A stretch of 34,600 nt of DNA from the NCBI GenBank assembly GCA_023248745.1, contig JAHFDZ010000027.1, positions 1,082-35,681 of the forward strand, written 5' to 3'. Shown piece after piece: positions 24,123-33,800 of this stretch. The stretch's first letter is position 1. Every line of letters starts with the position of its first letter. The DNA comes from Myxococcales bacterium. Its GTDB lineage: Bacteria; Myxococcota_A; Polyangia; Polyangiales; Polyangiaceae. Under the pieces are notes generated by a model. It was given only the letters and a program-made list of their open reading frames with translations. It had not been told where the DNA came from and did not search any database. A program made the translations under genes and the position numbers.

Positions 24123-24162
24123 TTGTTCGTCATGGTCATGAGTGCTAAACTCATGACCATGA
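24123..24162 (+). promoter_or_regulatory. Promoter and autoregulatory operator of the toxin-antitoxin operon
   Basis: A perfect inverted repeat with 14-base arms (TCATGGTCATGAGT and its complement) and a five-base centre (gctaa) covers 24130-24162. Each arm is itself a small palindrome (TCATG-nn-CATGA). TTGTTC (24123) and TAAACT (24146), 17 bp apart, with TG before the -10, make a plausible extended promoter. The predicted start of transcription is then within a base or two of ATG 24159, so the mRNA may be leaderless. Antitoxins of the Phd/YefM type bind paired palindromes at their own promoters, which this layout matches. Confidence 0.65.
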
Positions 24163-24386
24163 AGGTGAAGGACAAAGCGGTCGCGGCGGGAGAATTCAAA
24201 GCAAAGTGTCTTTCGCTATTCGATGAAGTCGAAACGCAAGGGCGCTCTTTCGTCGTTACAAAACGAGGGCGTCCAGTCGCGCGTGTCGTGCCGCTTCCTC
24301 GAACGTCGACCGCAGGCTCCCTTCAAGGAAGCTTATTGCACGAAGAAGATCTGTTAGAGCCGGTCGATGTTGAGTGGGAGTCATGA
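24159..24386 (+). CDS. Phd/YefM-type antitoxin
   Basis: The 75-aa protein (MKVKDKAVAAGEFKAKCLSL) has the Phd/YefM pattern: N-terminal AAGEFKAKCLSLFDEVETQG, then FVVTKRGRPVARVVPLP, which is the DNA-binding dimer fold, and an acidic C-terminal tail (LHEEDLLEPVDVEWES) that should wrap the toxin. It is the DNA-binding, toxin-neutralising partner of the PIN-domain protein downstream, whose ATG overlaps its stop (ATGA). There is no ribosome site before ATG 24159 or ATG 24153, in line with a leaderless start; the ORF-track start at TTG 24123 would lie within the promoter. Pairing of Phd/YefM antitoxins with PIN toxins is well known in bacteria. Confidence 0.88.
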   Translation: MKVKDKAVAAGEFKAKCLSLFDEVETQGRSFVVTKRGRPVARVVPLPRTSTAGSLQGSLLHEEDLLEPVDVEWES

Positions 24387-24772
24387 TTGTGCTCGACACG
24401 CACGCGTGGGTTTGGTGGCTCACGAAGCCGAACAAGCTCGGCAAGAAAGCGGCGCGTTCGATCGACAAGGCGACTCGCCTCGGTGTGCCAGCGATTTGTG
24501 CGTGGGAAGTTGCGATGAAGGCCGAGGCAGGAAAGCTCAAGTTTGATCGGCCATATGACCTCTGGATTGATGAAGCGCTATCGGCAGATTCGCGAATCGA
24601 GCTTCTCCATCTTTTACCCCGCGTATCCATTCGTGCTGCAGAGCTCTCTTGGTCACACGCCGATCCTTCTGATCGAATGATCGTGGCGACCGCGCAGCTA
24701 CACGATGCATCGCTTGTGACTGCCGATGAACGCATTCGCGACTCGCGACTGGTTCGTTGTTTGTGGGAGTAA
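24383..24772 (+). CDS. PIN-domain toxin (VapC-like ribonuclease)
   Basis: The 129-aa protein starts MIVLDTHAWVWWLTKPNKLG at ATG 24383, with GGGAG upstream, overlapping the antitoxin stop. It shows the PIN-domain acidic residues: D5 in LDTHA, E42 in CAWEVAMKA, D94 and D97 in HADPSDRMIVATAQ, and D115 in VTADERI. These coordinate Mg2+ in the nuclease centre, so an active ribonuclease is expected; family members cut tRNA or rRNA. WEVAMKAEAGKL and ADPSDRMIVATAQLH are typical of the PIN subgroup paired with Phd antitoxins. The toxin RNA target is unknown. The stop codon lies within a dyad that could terminate transcription from both sides. Confidence 0.92.
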   Translation: MIVLDTHAWVWWLTKPNKLGKKAARSIDKATRLGVPAICAWEVAMKAEAGKLKFDRPYDLWIDEALSADSRIELLHLLPRVSIRAAELSWSHADPSDRMIVATAQLHDASLVTADERIRDSRLVRCLWE

Positions 24773-24806
24773 GGGCGCGGCGTTTACCCGCGAAGTAACG
24801 CCCTTA
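24770..24806. terminator. Bidirectional terminator-like dyad between convergent genes
   Basis: TAAGGGCG and CGCCCTTA form perfect eight-base arms, with an inner five-base stem CGCGG/CCGCG between them. The outer arms contain the stop codons of the PIN toxin (+) and the FabR-like gene (-). The convergent position supports a two-way terminator; T runs are short. Confidence 0.5.
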
Positions 24807-25436
24807 GTTGCCTGAAGGTTCCCACCCCGCTGCCATCGCCTCAGCGCCGCGCATGATCATGCGAACTTCGCGAATGATGCGCTCGGTCGTCTCTTCGCGC
24901 TCGGCGGCAGACTTGTCGACGGATGCGGCGCCAAGATTGAACGCTACCGTCACCATGGCCTCGGCGGCGTGTTCGACGTGCGCGAGTGGCCTTCCTGTGA
25001 GGACGGATCCGCGTTTGAGATCTTCGACCAAGTCATCCGTGAAGCGTTGAATCTCTTTGGCGATCGCTTCGCGAAACGCGGGCGTGCTGCCTGAGCCTTC
25101 TCCAAGCAACAACCGAAACAAGTTACGATTCGTGGCCGCGAGTTCCATGAAAATGCGGATAGGCGCGCGCACGACGTTGCGACCGCCGTCCTCGAGGACG
25201 CTCTGTCGTGCGCGCCTTACGAGCAATCGCAGATTCATGCCGACCTGATCGACGAGTGCGAGTCCGAGATCATCGAGGTCGGTGAAGTGTCTGTAGAACG
25301 AGCTGGGGCCGATCCCGGCCTCTTCGGCAACGGCGCGAAGACTGAGGCTCGAGAACCCTCGCTCGGCGCTAAGACGAGATGCAGCGTCGAGAATTTTTTG
25401 TCGTGTTTGAGCTTTCTCGAGCGCGCGCGAGGTCAT
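24804..25436 (-). CDS. TetR-family repressor closely resembling FabR/DesT (unsaturated fatty acid regulator)
   Basis: The ORF-track start (25892) is far too long. ATG 25436 gives 210 aa starting MTSRALEKAQTRQKILDAAS, close to FabR length. The N-terminal helix-turn-helix reads LSAERGFSSLSLRAVAEEAG then IGPSSFYRHFTDLDDLGLAL, and the ligand domain continues VDQVGMNLRLLVRRARQSVL, NLFRLLLGEGSGSTPAFREA and AEAMVTVAFNLGAASVD. From memory, Escherichia coli FabR has matching phrases (LSAER, [47 protein letters not shown]). FabR and DesT sense the saturated/unsaturated acyl-thioester balance and repress unsaturated fatty acid genes. Here the gene lies 0.8 kb from and divergent to the PUFA synthase operon, a strong contextual fit. 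No clear ribosome site is seen, so it may be leaderless. Confidence 0.93.
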   Translation of the reverse strand: MTSRALEKAQTRQKILDAASRLSAERGFSSLSLRAVAEEAGIGPSSFYRHFTDLDDLGLALVDQVGMNLRLLVRRARQSVLEDGGRNVVRAPIRIFMELAATNRNLFRLLLGEGSGSTPAFREAIAKEIQRFTDDLVEDLKRGSVLTGRPLAHVEHAAEAMVTVAFNLGAASVDKSAAEREETTERIIREVRMIMRGAEAMAAGWEPSGN

Positions 25437-25456
25437 GCAACTGCAGAATACACAGG

Positions 25457-25481
25457 GAGCGAATCTCAGTGCGGAAGCACT
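25457..25481 (-). promoter_or_regulatory. Candidate operator upstream of the FabR-like gene
   Basis: GAGCGAA-tctca-GTGCG (25457-25473, plus-strand reading) repeats the half-site order and spacing found twice upstream of pfa1. It overlaps a small perfect dyad AGTGC-ggaa-GCACT (25468-25481). It is 21 bp upstream of the repressor start, where binding would give autorepression. On the minus strand TGTGTATTCT just downstream could be an extended -10. The motif match is seen; binding is inferred. Confidence 0.4.
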
Positions 25482-25585
25482 TGAGTGAGCTTTGTATTCA
25501 CCATTCTTCATGAGAGTCATCGTGATGACGACGCGCAGCGGATCGACCTCGCCTGCGTAGGCGAAAGCGTGTCCACCAACGGCCC

Positions 25586-26020
25586 ATGCGATACGCTCTG
25601 CGATCGATGAGCGCGATCCTCTACGTACTTCCTGGCGGCATCCTCGCGGCGATCGGCTTTGTCCTTTTCTTCGGCCTTCTCGTTTCGATGAATGCACTTT
25701 CAAGATCGCGTCAGTTCGGAGCGATTGCGGAGGCGGCGTCCGGGCGCGCCGGAGCCTGGCGTCTCGCTGTGCTCGGGTTGGCCGTCTTCCTTCTCGTCGC
25801 TGGAGCATTGGCAAGTTTCGCGGGCGTGATGATGAGCGACGCGAGCCGGAGCAAAGCGTGCGTCGCTTCATGTGCCTCTCGTGGTTACACAAAGGGTGTC
25901 ATTCGCGGCTCGACCGCAAAGGATCCCAAAGAGCCACGCCACAACGCGTTCGTTGCGTGCGCGTGTGAGGGCGGGGCTTCGCCGCCGATCGAGTTTCCCG
26001 CAAGCGACCTTGCCAAGTAG
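25586..26020 (+). CDS. Small membrane protein of unknown function
   Basis: The 144-aa protein has two hydrophobic helices, YVLPGGILAAIGFVLFFGLL (about 13-32) and RLAVLGLAVFLLVAGALASF (about 59-79), and a C-terminal tail with paired Cys (CVASCASRG and CACEGG) that could form disulfides or bind metal. ATG 25586 is used from the ORF track; ATG 25607 (MSAILYVLPG) would give a more usual membrane-protein N-terminus, and neither has a good ribosome site. It lies between the divergent FabR-like repressor and pfa1, on the pfa strand, with 154-190 bp before pfa1. I recognise no family; a role beside the PUFA genes is possible but unsupported. Confidence 0.7.
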   Translation: MRYALRSMSAILYVLPGGILAAIGFVLFFGLLVSMNALSRSRQFGAIAEAASGRAGAWRLAVLGLAVFLLVAGALASFAGVMMSDASRSKACVASCASRGYTKGVIRGSTAKDPKEPRHNAFVACACEGGASPPIEFPASDLAK

Positions 26021-26040
26021 AGCGGAACGCGCCATATTGA

Positions 26041-26057
26041 GCGAACAAATGTGCGCC
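26041..26057 (+). promoter_or_regulatory. Candidate FabR-type operator, distal copy
   Basis: GCGAACAAATGTGCGCC, read with its flanking A as AGCGAACA-aa-TGTGCGCC, is a pseudo-palindrome with 6 of 8 positions symmetric. From memory, its layout (AGCGxACA then TGTxCGCT) recalls enterobacterial FabR sites. It matches the copy at 26151 at 14 of 17 bases. It lies about 120-155 bp upstream of pfa1. Confidence 0.45.
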
Positions 26058-26150
26058 GTAACCGTTAACTTTGGAATGTGAAGCAATCATGACGACGGCT
26101 GCGAGAGTTCGCATGTGATAACGCCCCGCTGATTCTAGAGAGTTCATTCG

Positions 26151-26167
26151 GCGAACGTATGTGCGCT
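26151..26167 (+). promoter_or_regulatory. Candidate FabR-type operator, proximal copy
   Basis: GCGAACGTATGTGCGCT differs from the distal copy at only three positions. It ends 7 bp before ATG 26175 or 43 bp before GTG 26211. A bound repressor here would block pfa1 initiation. The spacing of 110 bp between the two copies is close to ten and a half helical turns, so joint binding on one face is not obvious. Confidence 0.45.
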
Positions 26168-26210
26168 GAAATAAATGCGCTCTCATACGTGGATCAACTG
26201 CGAGGGAAGC

Positions 26211-27860
26211 GTGCAGACGATTGGAATTTGGAACAGTCACGGGGCTACCCCAGCGTTCTCAAAGATCGATTTGATCGCGGCAGCGAACAGCCTGCGTGAC
26301 CTTGTTCACGTGGTGCTTGATCCTAAGACCGGCGGCGTTGGCGTCGCATACGAGGGCGTGGTCTCAAGCCAGCCGAATGGGGGGCCAAGCTTTCCGCTCA
26401 TCGGAACATTGCCGCCGACCTATCCGGAATGGCTCGGCGATCGCTCGTTCACAGAGTTGCATCGGCTGCGTTTTCCATACGTTGCCGGCGCGATGGCCAA
26501 TGGCATCGCAAGCACGCGGCTCGTCATTGCGATGGCCCGCGCGGGACTTCTCTCGTTCTTCGGGGCCGCTGGGCTTGTTCCAGAGCGTGTGGGTAAGGCA
26601 ATTGACGAGATCGAATCGGCGGTTGGACGCGAAGACGAGGGAGCGCCAAGTTGGGGAGCTAACCTGATCCACTCACCGAACGAGCCGGCGATCGAAGATG
26701 CGGTGGCCGATTTGTACATCCGTCGTGGCGTTCGTCATGTGTCAGCGGCGGCGTACATGGGGCTCACACCCGCGGTCGTGAGGTACGCCATGAGCGGGAT
26801 TTCGCGCGACGATTCTGGGCGCGTACACCGTAAGAATCATGTGTTCGCAACCGTGTCTCGGCCTGAAGTCGCGCGCCGATTTCTAGAGCCGCCTCCAGAA
26901 GCGATGCTTCGCGAACTCGCCGCTTCTGGTGCGCTCACCCAAGATGAGGCGTCACTCGCTGCGCGCTTGCCCGTTGCCGAAACGCTGTCCGTTGAATCGG
27001 ACTCCGGAGGCCATACCGACAATCGGCCGCTCGTTGCGCTCTTACCGTTGATGCTCGCATTGCGTGATGAGATTGTGCGCAAACATAGTTACGTAAGGCC
27101 CCTTCACGTTGGGGCTGCCGGTGGCCTTGGAACGCCCGCCGCCATCGCCGCTGCATTTTCGCTCGGGGCGTCGTTTGTCGTCACGGGTTCGGTGAATCAA
27201 GCTGCGATCGAATCGGGCCTCCACGCCGATGGCAAAGCGATGCTCGCGCAAGCGGGTGTCGCTGACGTTGTGATGGCTCCCGCGGCCGACATGTTCGAGC
27301 TTGGCGTGAGCGTGCAGGTACTCGCGCGCGGAACGATGTTCGCGATGCGAGCACGCAAGTTGTACGAGCTGTATCGCGCACACGACAGCGTCGAGTCGAT
27401 CCCCAACGACGAGAGAGAAAAAATTGAAGCGACGATTTTGCGCGCTTCGTTCGCCGATGCGTGGGCGTCGACGCGTGCGTTTTGGATCGATCGCGATCCA
27501 CGAGAAGTGACGCGGGCCGACGCGGATCCGAAGCACAAGTTGGCGCTCATCTGTCGCGCGTATTTGGGGCTCAGCAGCAAGTGGGCCATCAATGGGCAAA
27601 CCGACAGGCGTGCCGACTATCAGATCTGGTGTGGGCCAGCGATGGGGGCATTCAACGCGTGGACAGCGGGCAGCTTCTTGGCCGAACCATCGGCGCGCGA
27701 AGTCGTTCAAGTTGCGCTCAATTTGCTCGAAGGTGCGGCGGTCGTGAGTCGCGCACAACAGCTACGTAGCTTCGGCGTGCCGATGCCGCCGGAGGCTTTC
27801 GATTTTCGTCCGCGGCGATTGGCCGTCGGATCCGGCGAACACCAAGGGAGGAATCCGTGA
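26211..27860 (+). CDS. pfa1: PUFA synthase enoyl reductase, Pfa1 (PfaD-like)
   Basis: Pfa1 is the FMN-dependent trans-acting enoyl reductase of PUFA synthases, reducing the double bond in chain-extension cycles where saturation is needed. The protein (549 aa from GTG 26211) has PFAD-family landmarks: PLIGTLPPTYPEWLGDRSF, FPYVAGAMANGIASTRLVIA, FFGAAGLVPERV, WGANLIHSPNEPAIEDAVAD, the TIM-barrel FMN motif HVGAAGGLGTPAAIAAAFSL then GASFVVTGSVNQ, and a C-terminal YQIWCGPAMGAFNAW. GTG 26211 has GAGGGA five bases upstream; ATG 26175 (track start) has no ribosome site and would abut the candidate operator. The stop overlaps the pfa2 start (GTGA). In myxobacterial clusters this gene comes first, unlike marine pfaA-B-C-D clusters where it is last. 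The nearest relatives are probably Sorangium or Aetherobacter Pfa1, not tested. Confidence 0.95.
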   Translation: MQTIGIWNSHGATPAFSKIDLIAAANSLRDLVHVVLDPKTGGVGVAYEGVVSSQPNGGPSFPLIGTLPPTYPEWLGDRSFTELHRLRFPYVAGAMANGIASTRLVIAMARAGLLSFFGAAGLVPERVGKAIDEIESAVGREDEGAPSWGANLIHSPNEPAIEDAVADLYIRRGVRHVSAAAYMGLTPAVVRYAMSGISRDDSGRVHRKNHVFATVSRPEVARRFLEPPPEAMLRELAASGALTQDEASLAARLPVAETLSVESDSGGHTDNRPLVALLPLMLALRDEIVRKHSYVRPLHVGAAGGLGTPAAIAAAFSLGASFVVTGSVNQAAIESGLHADGKAMLAQAGVADVVMAPAADMFELGVSVQVLARGTMFAMRARKLYELYRAHDSVESIPNDEREKIEATILRASFADAWASTRAFWIDRDPREVTRADADPKHKLALICRAYLGLSSKWAINGQTDRRADYQIWCGPAMGAFNAWTAGSFLAEPSAREVVQVALNLLEGAAVVSRAQQLRSFGVPMPPEAFDFRPRRLAVGSGEHQGRNP

Positions 27861-30800
27861 GCGCGAACTGTCCGATTGCTGTCGTGGGTGCGAGCGCTCT
27901 CTTTCCGGGATCGATCGACGCGACTGGGTTTTGGCGCGACATTCTGAGTGGCGCCGATCGCATTACGGACGTACCGCCATCGCACTGGCTCATTTCGGAC
28001 TATTACGATCCCGATCCCACCAAGCCGGACAAAACGTACGCCAAGCGCGGCGGATTCATTGGCGCCGTGGATTTCGACGCCATGGGATGGGGCGTACCAC
28101 CGAGCATCGTTCCGGAGACCGACACCTCGCAACTGCTCGCATTGATCGTCGCACAAAAAGTTCTTGAGGACGCATCCGCAGGAGCGCCTGACACGCTCGA
28201 TCGCAGTCGCATGTCGGTCATCTTGGGTGTGACGTCAGGTCAAGAGTTGATGGGCTCGATGGTGAGTCGTCTTCAACGACCCGTTTGGGTGAAGGCGCTT
28301 CGCGAATCGGGCATCGCTGAGGGCGAAGTCGAAGCCATTTGTGATCGCATCGCGGGTCACTACTCACCGTGGAAGGAAAGTACATTTCCTGGACTACTTG
28401 GAAACGTTGTCGCAGGCCGCATCGCCAATCGCCTAAATCTCGGTGGAACGAACTGCGTGACCGATGCCGCCTGTGCGTCGACGTTGGCGGCACTCGCAAT
28501 GGGCGTTTCCGAGTTGCGACTCGGCGAATCCGATTCTGCAATCGTCGGTGGCGTCGACACGATGAACGACATTTTCATGTACGTGTGTTTCAGCAAAACA
28601 CCTGCGTTGTCGCTCACCGGTGACTGCCGGCCGTTCTCTGATCAAGCCGATGGCACAATGCTCGGTGAAGGTTTGGGCATGCTCGCCCTCAAGCGACTCG
28701 CGGATGCAGAGCGAGATGGCGATCGCGTTTACGCAGTAATTCACGGCGTTGGAGCGTCATCTGATGGCCGCGCAAAGAGCGTGTATGCGCCCGTCCCTGA
28801 AGGTCAGGCGTTGTGCCTCAGGCGTGCATACGCGCAAGCGGGATTTGGACCCGACACGGTCGAATTAGTTGAGGCGCACGGCACCGGAACGAAGGCTGGT
28901 GACGCAGCCGAATTCGCCGGCCTGAGCCTTACGTTCGAAGAGAGCGGTCGTTCGGATCGTCAATGGTGTCAGCTCGGTTCAGTCAAGTCGCAGATCGGTC
29001 ATACGAAGTCAGCCGCTGGCGCAGCCGGGCTGTTCAAGATGGTCATGGCGCTTCATCACAAAGTGTTGCCGCCCACGATCAAAGTGGAGCGTCCGAATCC
29101 TGCGCTCAACATTGAGTCTTCGCCGTTTCATCTGACGACGCGTGCAAGGCCATGGGTACGCGCAAGTGACCATCCGCGTCGTGGTTCAGTAAGTTCATTT
29201 GGCTTTGGTGGCTCGAACTTTCACGTCGCGCTCGAAGAGTATCTTCCGACAGAACGTGCGAGAGCAATTGCGGCTCCCCGATTGCGTGCTCTTGATGCTG
29301 AACTCGTCGTCCTAACTGGCGCAAACGCGAGCAGTATAGTCAATGAAGTTGATCGTGTGGTGCGTGAGTGTGACACGCAGAGCTTGCCGTGGATCGCGCA
29401 TGCGTCTGCGTTGACATTTTCGGCTGACGCTCAAGCTCGCCTTTCGATTGTGGCGAATGACGTTGCCGACCTCAAGAGCCAGCTCACACTTGCAAAGCAG
29501 ATGCTGACGTCGCCTGACGTGAAACAGTTCTCAACGCCCAGTGGCATGCACTTCGGCACGGGTACGCGGCAAGGCAAGCTCGCCTTCATGTTTCCGGGGC
29601 AGGGAAGTCAGTACGTCGACATGGGCTCGTCGCTCGCGCAACACTTTGCACCTGCGCTAGCCGTGTGGGATGCCGCTGCCGATCTCAAGTGGAGCAAGCG
29701 CCTTCAAGACGTCGTGTTCCCGCGCACTGCATTTGGTGCCGACGAAACCGAGAGACAGAGCGCGCAGCTCAACGCGACAGAGTGGGCGCAGCCCGCGATA
29801 GCGTGCACAAGCCAATCGATGCTGGCAATGCTCGCCGCGCTCGGGATCGTCCCGGACGTGTGTGCGGGGCATAGTTTTGGTGAAGTGACAGCGCTGCATG
29901 CCGCGGGCGTTCTCTCGGCTTCAGATTTCGTGAACGTTGCGCGCCGTCGGGGCGAGTTGATGGCTGAAGCTGCCGAACATCCTGGAAAGATGGTGGCCGT
30001 GCCTGAGTCGGCGTCGCGCATGCGCGAATTGCTCGTGGGCTTTGGTGAGGCGGTTGTCATCGCAAATGAGAACACGCCAACGCAAGTTGTGCTCAGCGGG
30101 CGGGTTGACGCGATCGATGCGGTCGTGAACAAATTGAGCGCGCTCGGAATTGAGGCAACGCCTTTGGCGGTTGGAACGGCTTTTCATTCCGAAGTCGTGG
30201 CGCCTGCAAGCGGTAAGTTTCTTGACTATTTGCAAAGCGTTGCGTTCAAGGCTCAAGCGGCGTCGGTCTTTGGAAACACGAAGGCGGTAGCCTATCCCAC
30301 TGACGAGAACGCGGTGCGATCGCTCCTTGCCAACCAGCTTGCGGAGCCCGTTCGTTTTGTCGAAATGGTGCAGGCGATGGCTTCGTCCGGCGTGCACACG
30401 TTCGTTGAGCTGGGTCCGGGATCAGTGCTTAGCGGACTCGTAGGGCGCATCTTGGAGGGAACATCCCATCTTGCGGTACGTCTCGATCGAAAGGGCAAGA
30501 CGGGACTGCGGGCATTCCTGTCGGGGCTCGGTCAATTGTGTGCGGCCGGACATTCGATGCGCCTTTTGGCGTTGTGGGATGGCTACGCAGCGCCTGAAAA
30601 TTGCACCGCTCGCATCAAGCCGAAGCTGACCATTCCTATCGACGGCAGCAACTACGGCAAGCCCTATCCACCGGTTGGCGGTACGGCGAAGTTGCCGCCG
30701 CCCAACCCCGCAACGAAGCACAAGGTCGACGCTCCGGCGGTGAGTATGTCCGCAACTGCGCCAATGAGTACATCAGCAGTTACGAATAAACCTGTTTCAA

Positions 30801-33800
30801 ACGAGAGAGCGGCGATGACGAAAGCAACTGACAACGGTTCGACAACACGAATTGCCGCTCCAGCATCGGGTGATTGGGCGCGCGCGTATCAAGAGGTGCA
30901 AAGGCAAACGGCTGACGCCCATACCCACTACCTGCAGGCCATGGCGCAGAGTCACGCGGCCTTTCTCAACACGATCGAGCACAGCTTTCTTGCCTTGGCA
31001 GGCGCACCCATTGCAACGAACGTGAGCAATGAGGTCCCGCAAAGCGTGCCTATCGCAGCAAGCGCGACGCGACTCTTAAAGCCGACGGCGGCCCACGTTG
31101 AAGCGCCATCCATTCCTCCGGTGCAAACAAGGACAGCAAGTGCTCACGCACAGGTCGCAGCGATCGCGCGTGACGCTCCACCGGTCGCGAAGAGCACGCC
31201 GGCCTCAAACGTTGACCTCCACAAATTGATGCTTGAGATCGTCTCCGATCGCACTGGCTATCCGGTCGATATGTTGTCCACCGAGATGACGCTCGAAGGC
31301 GATCTCGGAATCGATTCGATCAAACGCGTCGAAATTCTCAGCGGAATACAAGACCGCGTGCCGTCGCTACCCAAAGTCGATACGGCAGTGATGGCCAAGC
31401 TCCAAACGCTCGGCCAGATAGTCAACTATATGAACGAGTTACTAGGCGCTCCAAACACGGATGTCTCTACGCCGAGCGCCATCTCAAGCGTCGACCTCCA
31501 CAAGACGATGCTCGAAGTCGTCGCCGACAAAACCGGCTACCCAACCGACATGCTCTCCACTGAGATGTCGCTCGAAGGTGACCTCGGAATCGATTCGATC
31601 AAGCGCGTCGAGATCCTCAGCTCAATGCAGGAAAGGGTGCCATCGCTACCCAAAGTCGATCTCGCCATCATGGCGAAACTCCAAACGCTCGGCCAGATCG
31701 TCAACTACATGAACGACCTCCTCACCGGCACCCCCGCCATCTCCAACGCTACCGCTCCCGCTGCCGCTCGCGCTCCTGCTCCGGCTGCCGCTGCCGCTCG
31801 CGCTCCCCAACTTTGCCGCTACATCCTCCGCACCGTCCCCCGCTCATCCCCACGCATCACCCGCACCGGATGGTTTGCGGGCCGCGTTGTCGTCACAAAC
31901 GAAGGCACCGCTCTCACGCAAGTCGTTGTGGACGCACTGCAATTGCGCGGCGTTCAAGCGCATGCAGTCGACGAAGTGCCGACAAGCGATGTGCGCGGCG
32001 TCGTCTTCCTTGGCGGGCTTCGCAACATTCGTGACGTGGCCGAAGCCATCGAAGTGAATCGCGAAGCATTCCGCGCCGCGCGTTCATTCGCAGCGAGTGG
32101 AACTGACGTTGGCGCATTCGCCACGGTGCAAGATACGGGTGGCACCTTCGCGACAAGTGGCACTCTCGATCCGAATCGAGCGTGGCTCGCTGGCTGTGCG
32201 GGGCTGGCACGAAGCGTTGCCCGCGAGTGGAGCGATGTGGCAGCGAAGGCAATCGATCTCGAACGCGGACAAATGAGCGTGGACGAACTTGCGGTCAAGA
32301 TCGTGAACGAATTGCTCGAAGGTGGTGCCGACATCGACGTCGGACTTCCTGCTGGCGGACGAAGACTCGTTCTCGAAAGCGCCGAAGTTGCGGTGAAGAC
32401 CGACGCTCCACTGCCTCTTAGCCCCGGCGACGTTGTTGTGGCCTCGGGTGGTGCTCGTGGCGTTACCGCAGCCACGCTCATCGGCCTCGCGCGCGAGATG
32501 CCCTTGTCGTTCGTACTGTTGGGTCGAAGCGCACTCAACGATGAACCTGTCTCTTGTGCTGGCATCGTCGGTGACGCGGACCTTAAGAGTGCGCTCCTCA
32601 AGGATGCCAAGGTCCACGGTCGCGCAACGACGCCAGCCGCTATTGGCGCCGAAGTGAATCGTATTCGAGCGCTTCGCGAGATTCGCGCGACGTTGTCAGC
32701 GATCGAAGAGGCAGGCTCGAAGGCACAATATGTAACTGTAGATGTATCAAATGCGATTGCCCTTTCGACGGCGCTCGAAGGTGTGCGCGCAAGCTTCGGA
32801 CCTATCGCTGCGGTAGTGCACGGTGCAGGAGTGCTTGCCGACAAGTTGGTAGTGGAGAAAACCGACGAGCAATTCGATCGCGTATTCGACACGAAAGTGC
32901 AAGGGCTGCGCGCGTTGCTCGATGCGACGGCAAACGATTCGCTCAAGGCGCTGATCCTCTTCTCATCGGTCGCCGCGCGTGTCGGCAACGTGGGACAGAC
33001 CGACTATGCGATGGCGAACGAGGTGCTCAACAAAGTTGCCCAATGCGAAGCGCGACGCCGTGGCGACGGGTGTTTGGTGCGCGCGCTCGGTTGGGGGCCT
33101 TGGGAAGGCGGCATGGTGAGTCCGGACCTCAGGACCCACTTTGAACGGATGGGTGTCGCGCTCATTCCGCTAAACGTGGGAACACGCATGTTGCTCGATG
33201 AGCTCCGGGGTCGTTCGCAGGCGGGCGTCGAGCTTGTTCTAGGGGGTGCGCCAACGGAAGGTGGCATTTCTGTTCCGCCTTCGCGCGCACTGAGCTTCGA
33301 CGTCCGGATCGAAGCGTCACGCCACGGGTACCTCTTCGATCACGCGATTGATGGCAACGTGGTTGTGCCTATCGTTATGGCGATCGAATGGTTCAGTCGC
33401 GCGGCGCGTGCGTTTGCGCCAACGATGCATCTTGCGCGCCTGACGAACGTTCAAGTTCTGCGTGGCATCGTCCTACGTGATTTCCAAACGCAGCCAAAGT
33501 TGCTTCGTGTTCAATGCCGTCATGTTGTGAACGGAAGCGACTTAACGTTGGCGCTTGAGCTGACCGACGAGCGCGGAATCGCGTTCTATCGCGCCAAAGC
33601 CGAGCTCTCATACGAGCGACGCATGATCCTCTCGAGTGGCGCTGGGCGACGTGATCTCGCACTGGGCGCATGGGGAGAGCGCGTCGTCTACGATGGGCAC
33701 GCGCTCTTTCACGGCCCCGCGTTTCGCGCAATCGCACACGTAGAGGGTGTTTCCGCAACGAGTGCGGCTGCGTGCATGACAGGCATTGCGGATGCCAACT

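Noticed and set aside
25437-25892. N-terminal extension of the TetR ORF
   Set aside because: Arg/Ser-rich junk sequence antisense to the small membrane protein; FabR-like proteins start at MTSRALEK.
31954-32988. 344-aa minus-strand ORF inside pfa2
   Set aside because: Ser/Thr/Ala-rich shadow of the ketoreductase region of pfa2.
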